This document shows, piece by piece, positions 58,315 through 64,000 of a stretch of DNA of 64,000 nucleotides. Below the pieces are notes generated by a model, which was not told the DNA's origin, did not search any database, and saw nothing but the letters and a program-made list of their open reading frames with translations. A program made the position numbers and the translations under genes. The stretch is from Alkanindiges illinoisensis (lineage in GTDB: Bacteria; Pseudomonadota; Gammaproteobacteria; Pseudomonadales; Moraxellaceae), in NCBI RefSeq assembly GCF_004377485.1, contig NZ_SNTY01000014.1, positions 1 to 64,000 of the forward strand, read 5' to 3'. The stretch's first letter is position 1; every line of letters begins with the position of its first letter.

Positions 58315-58628
58315 ATCAAATTTCCATTTTTAGCAAAAGTGAATATTCCTTAACAGTACCGGTCAAGCAATGTCATCAAGAAGGTCATTAAAATTGCAGC
58401 CTGCTACATATAATTCATATGAATCCGTACAGATAGCAGAATGTTTAAATAAAGCTTTTATAATAAAAAGCCATTACTGCCGCTAATATAGATACAAGCA
58501 AGGCTGCTGATTGATAATGAAACAAATTTAAAAATCAGCCGTAAAACTGAACAATTTAAAGTATACGGAATAAAAGTTAATTCACACTTAAGCGTTACAG
58601 AGGCAGGACAAAAATAGCAAAAATTGCA
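58315..58628. other. non-coding region upstream of the Mrp operon
   Basis: AT-rich, with several A/T tracts and the likely promoter of the Mrp operon on the minus strand. I saw no gene and no clear terminator for dusC here. Confidence 0.5.
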
Positions 58629-59570
58629 TTATTTTTCTGTGAGTTGTTGCTCAAGTGCAGCACGCAATAGATCAAGTTCCCTGATTTTTTTAATGTCATT
58701 CCAGAGCAGCGCAGCTTCAGTATAGCCTTGGGTTAGCATGCCCAGCCATTGCTTATAGCGTCCCACCAGCCCCTGTTCGGTTTTGCTGGCAGCCTCTAGA
58801 AAATACAGTTGTAATTGTACCAGTTGAGGCCAGCTAAATTGTCGAGTATCGTCCCTATGGCGCACGCGGTTAACCAGATCAGGCCGGGTGACTGCACCGC
58901 GCCCCAGCATTAAATCCGCGCAACCGGAAATCTCCAGACAGCGCTCGGCATGTTCCAGCGTCCAGATTTCACCATTGGCAATGACAGGTATTTTAATGGC
59001 CTGCTGAATGGCAGGAAGTTTTTCCCAATAAGCAGGCGGCTTATAGCCATCAGACTTGGTGCGGGCATGTACGGTGAGCCAGCTTGCCCCAGCACTCTCA
59101 ATAGCCATAGCATTATCCAGTGTATGGTTTTCATCTAGATAACCCAGTCGCATTTTGGCCGACACTGGAATATGTGCAGGTACGGCATCGCGCACGGCTT
59201 TCACCAGTGAATGAATGACTTCTGGCTCATCCAGCAGCACCGCACCACCGCGATGACGATTCACAGTTTTGGCGGGGCAACCAAAATTCAGGTCTATCGC
59301 AGGTGCCCCCAGCTCAGCCACGCGTGCGGCATTTTGCGCCAGACGGTTGGCATCATTACCCAGAAACTGAACATGCACGGGCGTGCCACTTTTGGTTTTA
59401 CCGCCATTGTGCAGCTCTGGGCAAAAGTTATAAAACACATGCTCGGGCAACAGGCTGTCGGTGACACGGATAAATTCGGTCACGCACCAGTCGTAATGAC
59501 CCACCGAGGTGAGCAAGTCCCGCATCAACGGATCAGTTAAGCCTTCCATTGGCGCCAGAACCAGTTTCAT
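58629..59570 (-). CDS. dusC: tRNA-dihydrouridine(16) synthase DusC
   Basis: Reduces uridine 16 in the D-loop of tRNA with FMN. It has 313 residues, with MKLVLAPMEGLTDPLMR at the N-terminus and the catalytic Cys in LNFGCPAKTVNRHRGGAVL. Later motifs are SAKMRLGY, VHARTK and VIANGEIW. DusC is told from DusA and DusB by NRHRGG and the VTEFIRVTD stretch. Confidence 0.94.
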   Translation of the reverse strand: MKLVLAPMEGLTDPLMRDLLTSVGHYDWCVTEFIRVTDSLLPEHVFYNFCPELHNGGKTKSGTPVHVQFLGNDANRLAQNAARVAELGAPAIDLNFGCPAKTVNRHRGGAVLLDEPEVIHSLVKAVRDAVPAHIPVSAKMRLGYLDENHTLDNAMAIESAGASWLTVHARTKSDGYKPPAYWEKLPAIQQAIKIPVIANGEIWTLEHAERCLEISGCADLMLGRGAVTRPDLVNRVRHRDDTRQFSWPQLVQLQLYFLEAASKTEQGLVGRYKQWLGMLTQGYTEAALLWNDIKKIRELDLLRAALEQQLTEK

Positions 59571-59722
59571 AAATATGCTCAGATTTAGAGAAGGGAATAG
59601 GATAAAAGTCAGGCGCTTTATAGCGGATTTTTGGGGTGTTGGCGAGGATTAATATACTTTTATAATGCATAAAAATTTAAAATTACATAATATTTATAGA
59701 TCGAAATCAAAAAGAAGAAGTC

Positions 59723-60346
59723 ATGAATAAGTATTACCCTCCAGTATTTAATGAGACCCAGTTCCACTGTATACATTGCGGTGTATTTTCTAAACAGGTT
59801 TGGAGTGATATATACTTTCGAACAATACACAGTTTTGTTATTTCGCCTATTAGGACGTGTGTTTGCGTCCACTGTAATGAATATAGTTATTGGTATGAAC
59901 AGAAAATGATTATTCCTGCTGAGGCACCTGTAGCACCAGCACACATAGATATGCCAGAAAGTATTTTGCGTGAATATAATGAAGCACGTTCCATTTTTGT
60001 AAAATCACCTAGAGCAACAGCAGCTTTATTACGGCTAGCAATTCAAAAGTTAATGATAGAGTTAGGAGAACAGGGAGAAAATATTAATAATGATATTAAA
60101 TCTTTGGTGTCTAAAGGATTACCAGCTCAAGTTCAGCAAGCATTTGATTATTGTCGCGTAGTGGGAAATAATGCAGTTCATCCAGGAGAAATTAATTTAA
60201 ATGACACACCTGAAATGGCTCAACATCTCTTTGAGATGATTAATTTTATTATTGAAGACCGGATTACGCGGCCAAAACAAATAGCAGCGCTTTATGACAA
60301 GTTACCGGAAGGAGCACGTAAGGCAATTGAAAAACGCGACAGCTAG
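59723..60346 (+). CDS. DUF4145 protein with N-terminal zinc ribbon
   Basis: A 207-residue protein. Cys16/Cys19 and Cys48/Cys51 form two CxxC pairs in an N-terminal zinc ribbon. Residues about 80-180 match DUF4145 (EARSIFVKSPRATAALLRLA and VVGNNAVHPGEI). DUF4145 occurs alone or fused to nuclease and restriction-type proteins, but its function is unclear. The gene is AT-richer than its neighbours and ends 15 bp from the convergent helicase gene. It may be an acquired accessory gene. Confidence 0.8.
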   Translation: MNKYYPPVFNETQFHCIHCGVFSKQVWSDIYFRTIHSFVISPIRTCVCVHCNEYSYWYEQKMIIPAEAPVAPAHIDMPESILREYNEARSIFVKSPRATAALLRLAIQKLMIELGEQGENINNDIKSLVSKGLPAQVQQAFDYCRVVGNNAVHPGEINLNDTPEMAQHLFEMINFIIEDRITRPKQIAALYDKLPEGARKAIEKRDS

Positions 60347-60361
60347 ATACTGATAAAAACC

Positions 60362-61897
60362 TTAAAACGCCACAATCTTTTGATCACTTGGTTTGTTTTT
60401 ATCTTCTCTAAGTTGTTCCTTACGTAGCGCATTTAACAGTGGCATTAAATAATGCACATTCAGGCCTTTTTGCGCGCGGGTGCAGGCCACATACAGCAAG
60501 CGTAATTCTTCCACGCTCACCTGCGGCTCATCCTTGTGAATCTTAAAGTTATAATCATCTTCAATCTGCACATGATGCCATTCCAGTCCCTTGGCCTTAT
60601 GCGCCGTAGAAATCACATAATCAGCTTCGTTAATCGGGCTGATCTTGGCCAGCGCACGCTTTAACGGTTCGGTGCCATGTTCATCCACCAGCCGTACCAG
60701 CGGCTTGATGTCACTGCCATCATTGGTTTCACAGTATTCATGCACTTCATGCCACGAGCTAAACCACGACAGTTCCGGCACATCAAACACCTTACGGCCC
60801 TGCTTGAGCGCGCTGGCTGCATCGACAAAACGGGCAATCCGGTCATGATCAGCCTGTAGTGCCACCTTATTGCCCTGTACCAGACCGGACAGTAATAATT
60901 CCATGGCGCGTGCATTGGTACGGCATAAAATGGCATCCCGCTTTTTGGGAAACGGCTGCGTGTCTACCACAGATTTCAAATCATCACGGCCATGTAGCGG
61001 CACGTCTTCGCCCAGTTTGCGCAAAAACACATTTGCCAATTCGGCAATCGATTCACCAAAGCGAAAGGATTGTGTCAGACGGGAAGACGGCAATGGCAAC
61101 TGCTGCATGGCATTCACTGCACCACGCCACGCATAAATCTGCTGGTGGGCATCACCCACATAAATTACCTGTGCGTTTTGCTTGAGCAAAATACCCAGCA
61201 TTAGCGGGTCGGCATCCTGTGCTTCATCAAACAAAATATAATCGCTATGAATCACCGGGCTGGACAGTGCCCAGCGTTTTAAATAAATATCGTGGCCAAT
61301 CCCGGCATTGTGACGCGGGTCAATGGATTCCAGCCAGCGCCGCTCCACAAACGGATACAGGTGCTGTTGCAGGGCAGTGGCATCGTCCTCATGCATCCAT
61401 TCCGGCATCATCACATGACGCGGCGCCGGATACTGGGCATTGGTGGAGCAAAACTGGCTAACCGCATTACTAATCAAATTGGCTTGCCGACTGGCCGTTA
61501 AGGTAAAGTTTTCATAGCTGCCACTCAGCAGGCGGCGAATAGTGACAGGTTCAAGCTGGTATTCACGGGCCAGAATGCTGGGGCTTAAACGTGGCAAGCG
61601 CAGTTTGTCGGTAATGCCACGATCCACATGCCGAAAGGCCAGCGAGTGAAAGGTACGGCAGTCCACACCGCGATGAAATTTTTGCCGCGCCTGATCGGCA
61701 ATGCCCTTGTTAAAGGCCAGATACAGCCCGCGACGCTGTGGCATGGCATCGCTAATTAGTTTTAAGGTGGTGGTTTTCCCTGTTCCCGCGTAGGCCATAA
61801 TCTTGAAGGATTCCCCCAAACGGGCATGGTCAATGGCGGTACTTTGTTCACGCGTGGCAAGCACTTCCTGACCGGCGGGGGGTTGTGATTGGGTCAC
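60362..61897 (-). CDS. UvrD-family DNA helicase, FBH1-like
   Basis: A 511-residue superfamily-1 helicase. Motif I is AYAGTGKTTTL, followed by GLYLAFNKG, the Walker B motif FDEAQDAD, VGDAHQQIYAWRGA, and later TAHKAKGLEWHHV and LLYVACTRAQ. The AFNKG segment and overall length resemble the FBH1-type helicases, which act against recombination intermediates in eukaryotes and occur sporadically in bacteria. I chose the GTG start because AAGGAAT is five to six bases upstream; a TTG eleven codons earlier lacks a site. Its precise role here is unknown. Confidence 0.85.
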   Translation of the reverse strand: MTQSQPPAGQEVLATREQSTAIDHARLGESFKIMAYAGTGKTTTLKLISDAMPQRRGLYLAFNKGIADQARQKFHRGVDCRTFHSLAFRHVDRGITDKLRLPRLSPSILAREYQLEPVTIRRLLSGSYENFTLTASRQANLISNAVSQFCSTNAQYPAPRHVMMPEWMHEDDATALQQHLYPFVERRWLESIDPRHNAGIGHDIYLKRWALSSPVIHSDYILFDEAQDADPLMLGILLKQNAQVIYVGDAHQQIYAWRGAVNAMQQLPLPSSRLTQSFRFGESIAELANVFLRKLGEDVPLHGRDDLKSVVDTQPFPKKRDAILCRTNARAMELLLSGLVQGNKVALQADHDRIARFVDAASALKQGRKVFDVPELSWFSSWHEVHEYCETNDGSDIKPLVRLVDEHGTEPLKRALAKISPINEADYVISTAHKAKGLEWHHVQIEDDYNFKIHKDEPQVSVEELRLLYVACTRAQKGLNVHYLMPLLNALRKEQLREDKNKPSDQKIVAF

Positions 61898-62342
61898 AGG
61901 ATTCCTTAACTTAACAAGATTCAACAGCAAGACAGAAACATACTGACAGGACAGTGCAATAGCACCACCAGCGCAATATGACGCCAGATGCCTGTCGTAA
62001 AGAAAAATGAATGATCCTTATGCTACCTGAAAACGGCTGTCATGGCAAAAAAGTAGCCGTTCTGGCTGATGGGAAAATGCCTAAGATGAGCGCATTGGCC
62101 GGGCTTTTCTTGATTTTCTGAAGCAGAATTGTTTTACTTTTCTAAAGGTTGTATTGCTTAGGCTGATTTACTTATTTTCAGGTATTTGTACTAACTATTT
62201 TTTTAAATTGTCTGGTAGGGCATTGCCTATGTTATACAGCTCATTTTAATATGGCCGAAATACCCTGTTAACATGATTTTAATGTTTAAGAGCATGTACT
62301 AAAGTAATCCTTATAACAACATGAACTTGTCGAGAGATAGCC
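61898..62342. other. non-coding region between the helicase and DUF2750 genes
   Basis: About 445 bp without a supportable gene. It must hold divergent promoters for both neighbours. A short reading frame of 33 codons at 62020-62121 was judged unconvincing. No repeats or known RNA motif recognised. Confidence 0.5.
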
Positions 62343-62819
62343 ATGGAAAATTTTGCCCAAACGCCACAGCTCAATATGCTGGAGCTGGATGCCAAAGCCC
62401 GTTATAGATATTTTATCCAGAAAATTATTGCCAAACGTGAAGTGTGGGGCCTGTATCACGATGGATGGGCCATGTCGGGCACTGTGGGTGGCAAAATGGC
62501 CTTGCCCCTGTGGCCGGACGCCAAATACGCACGGCTGTGCAATACCCGTAACTGGGCCAAACACCAGGTACAGGCCATGAGCCTGAAAACCTTTGTAGAG
62601 GAATTGATTCCCTTGCTCATTGAAAAACAGTGCATGGCTTCGGTGTTTTTAACCCCGGACTGGAACAGTGTACTGGTAGAACCTGAGCGTTTGCTGGCAG
62701 ATATTAAAAGTTATGTGTATGCCTGCTTTCAGGAAGAAAAAAATCATTTGCCTGAGCAAGTATCCGCAAGTCAGGCTAAACAGGACTTGCCTGCAATGGC
62801 CAGTACGTCTATTCAGTAA
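62343..62819 (+). CDS. DUF2750 protein
   Basis: A 158-residue protein. Residues about 15-115 match DUF2750 (RYRYFIQKII, EVWGLYHDGWAMSG, LPLWPDAKYARLC). A charged C-terminal tail follows. Family function unknown. GAGAGATAGCC precedes the ATG. It ends at a terminator shared with the convergent PhoX gene. Confidence 0.8.
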   Translation: MENFAQTPQLNMLELDAKARYRYFIQKIIAKREVWGLYHDGWAMSGTVGGKMALPLWPDAKYARLCNTRNWAKHQVQAMSLKTFVEELIPLLIEKQCMASVFLTPDWNSVLVEPERLLADIKSYVYACFQEEKNHLPEQVSASQAKQDLPAMASTSIQ

Positions 62820-62847
62820 TTATTAATGTAAAATCCTGTAGAAAAAT

Positions 62848-62873
62848 AAAACCCTCCGTATGGGGAGGGTTTT
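62848..62873. terminator. bidirectional terminator
   Basis: AAAACCCTCC-gtatgg-GGAGGGTTTT between two convergent genes. Confidence 0.82.
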
Positions 62874-62900
62874 ACCTGATCTTATGCCTGCTTCAGCGTC

Positions 62901-64000
62901 TTAACCTAGAATCATACCACCATCCTTACGGGTAACCACGACAGTGGCAGAGCGTGGACGACTGGTGGTATTGGCTGCATTGGTTTGTGTGGCTGGCCAA
63001 TGGCTACCAAAGCTGGCCGGGTTATTGTAGTCCGGTTTGCTGTCTTCACCCGGATGCTGCACATTCAGGAAAATGGCCTTGCAGTCCGGAGTCATGGCAA
63101 TTCCGGTAATTTCACATTCCTTGGGGCCAACCAGAAAACGCTTTAAGCTGTTTTCACTGGCATTTTTGCCTTTAATGGTGGTTTGCTGGCCAGAGGTATT
63201 GCTCAGGGCTTGCGCGCTGGCTGCTCCCCCATCACCCACCTGACCTGGCAGCGCAGCCAGCATCATGCAGTTGGTGACGTCAGTATACTGGCCGTCATCG
63301 GTTTGAATCCACAACACGCCACGGTTATCAAACCACATGCCATCCGGGCTGGAGAAGTCATTGGCATCAGTCAGGCCAGACAGGTTAATGTTGCTGGCTG
63401 CATCTGCCTGCGCACCAAACAGGTAAATATCCCAAGTAAAGGTAGTGCCATCATGGCGATTGTTGGCTTCCTTAAAGCGGATAATATGACCGTTATTGTT
63501 ACCAGTTGAGGTTTTGCCATCTTTGGCATCATTATACTGACGCGGGTTCATGGCATCAACCGGATACTTGCTACCACGGTCACTGTTATTGGTCAGCGTG
63601 ACATACACTTCGCCATTTTTCGGGTTCACGGCACACCATTCCGGGCGATCCATCTTGGTAGCACCTACCACATCGCCGGCTAAACGGGTATGGACCAATA
63701 CATCTGCCTGACTGGCAAACGCATAGACGGTGTTGTTACTGGTTAGGCCATTTTTGCCATAACTTAGCTCAATCCATTGACCCTTACCATCGTCGCTAAA
63801 CTTGGCAACATACAGTGTGCCTTCGTTCAGGTATTTGTCACCTGCCGCATAGCCACCGTTAATGTCTGCATTACTCCACGGTGCCTTGGATACGAACTTG
63901 TAAATGTATTCGCCTCTGGAGTCATCACCCATATAGAAGGTTAGGGGCTGTCCTTCAACGGCTGGGCTAACCCGGCAGTCTTCGTGGGCAAAACGACCAA
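62901..64000 (-). CDS. PhoX-family phosphatase, C-terminal part (runs off the right edge)
   Basis: At least 366 residues are in this window; the N-terminus lies beyond base 64000. The reading frame stays open to the edge with GRFAHED and VSPAVEGQPLTFYMGDD. This is the PhoX/DUF839 alkaline-phosphatase type, which uses calcium and iron. Also seen are EWCAVNPKNGEVYVTLTN, SSPDGMWFDNRGVLWIQTD and ECEITGIAMTPD. These enzymes are usually exported by Tat and induced by phosphate starvation; the signal and regulation cannot be judged here. Confidence 0.88.
   Translation of the reverse strand, partial: GRFAHEDCRVSPAVEGQPLTFYMGDDSRGEYIYKFVSKAPWSNADINGGYAAGDKYLNEGTLYVAKFSDDGKGQWIELSYGKNGLTSNNTVYAFASQADVLVHTRLAGDVVGATKMDRPEWCAVNPKNGEVYVTLTNNSDRGSKYPVDAMNPRQYNDAKDGKTSTGNNNGHIIRFKEANNRHDGTTFTWDIYLFGAQADAASNINLSGLTDANDFSSPDGMWFDNRGVLWIQTDDGQYTDVTNCMMLAALPGQVGDGGAASAQALSNTSGQQTTIKGKNASENSLKRFLVGPKECEITGIAMTPDCKAIFLNVQHPGEDSKPDYNNPASFGSHWPATQTNAANTTSRPRSATVVVTRKDGGMILG

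Noticed and set aside
62020-62121. A 33-codon possible small protein in the helicase/DUF2750 gap
   Set aside because: No ribosome binding site and no similarity that I recognise.
1-64000. CRISPR array, insertion sequence or prophage
   Set aside because: No regularly spaced repeats, no transposase, no integrase and no phage structural genes were seen.

Overview
The window is chromosomal DNA of a gammaproteobacterium, most likely a Moraxellaceae member close to Acinetobacter or Alkanindiges. The evidence is gene order. ispH is followed by a minor-pilin/PilY1 cluster and then rpsP-rimM-trmD-rplS and a lipase/lipase-chaperone pair. rne lies divergent from rluC, rppH is followed by ptsP, a LysR gene faces leuC-leuD-leuB, and rpsO precedes pnp. 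Base composition is roughly balanced in the housekeeping genes and clearly AT-richer in the pilin cluster and in a few accessory genes. The species call is inference; no 16S gene is present.

Layout. 0-3 kb: an aldo/keto reductase, then a small accessory pocket (a phage-type helix-turn-helix protein and an unrecognised 241-residue protein) next to tRNA-Lys(UUU). 3-17.4 kb: long-chain acyl-CoA synthetase, a MerR regulator, RNase E, RluC, two tandem HAD phosphatases, PtsP (the nitrogen-PTS EI), RppH, an HAD-IB phosphatase and a membrane protein. 17.4-23.4 kb: LysR regulator, an inserted NYN-LOTUS protein, and the leucine genes leuC, leuD, a lipoprotein, leuB. 23.6-33 kb: PfpI/DJ-1 protein, a serine hydrolase, rpsO, pnp, a lipoprotein, a rhombosortase and a large TRAP-type permease. 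33-38 kb (minus strand): DMT exporter, coiled-coil membrane protein, YheV-like zinc ribbon, PrlC, Gmk. 38-46.8 kb: IspH and a seven-gene type IV pilus tip/minor-pilin operon that in Acinetobacter serves twitching and DNA uptake. 46.9-51.7 kb: rpsP-rimM-trmD-rplS and lipA-lipB. 51.8-58.3 kb: a complete six-gene Mrp Na+/H+ antiporter operon with fused A/B subunits. 58.6-64 kb: DusC, a DUF4145 zinc-ribbon protein, an FBH1-like UvrD-family helicase, a DUF2750 protein and the C-terminal part of a PhoX phosphatase that runs off the right edge.

Several genes belong to shared processes. RNase E, PNPase and RppH are the core of mRNA decay. RluC, DusC, TrmD, RimM and the ribosomal proteins form a translation group. 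The pilus tip proteins and PilY1 act together at the cell surface. The lipase and its membrane foldase are a dedicated pair, and acyl-CoA synthetase would take up the released fatty acids.

I found no CRISPR array, intact insertion sequence, prophage or recognised defence cassette. The least explained parts are the accessory pocket at 1.6-2.8 kb (with a hairpin covering a ribosome binding site), the NYN-LOTUS gene inserted between lysR and leuC, the repeat-filled gap between trmD and rplS, the TRAP permease without a binding protein, and the DUF4145/helicase pair. None of these is strong enough to be claimed as a new system from sequence alone.
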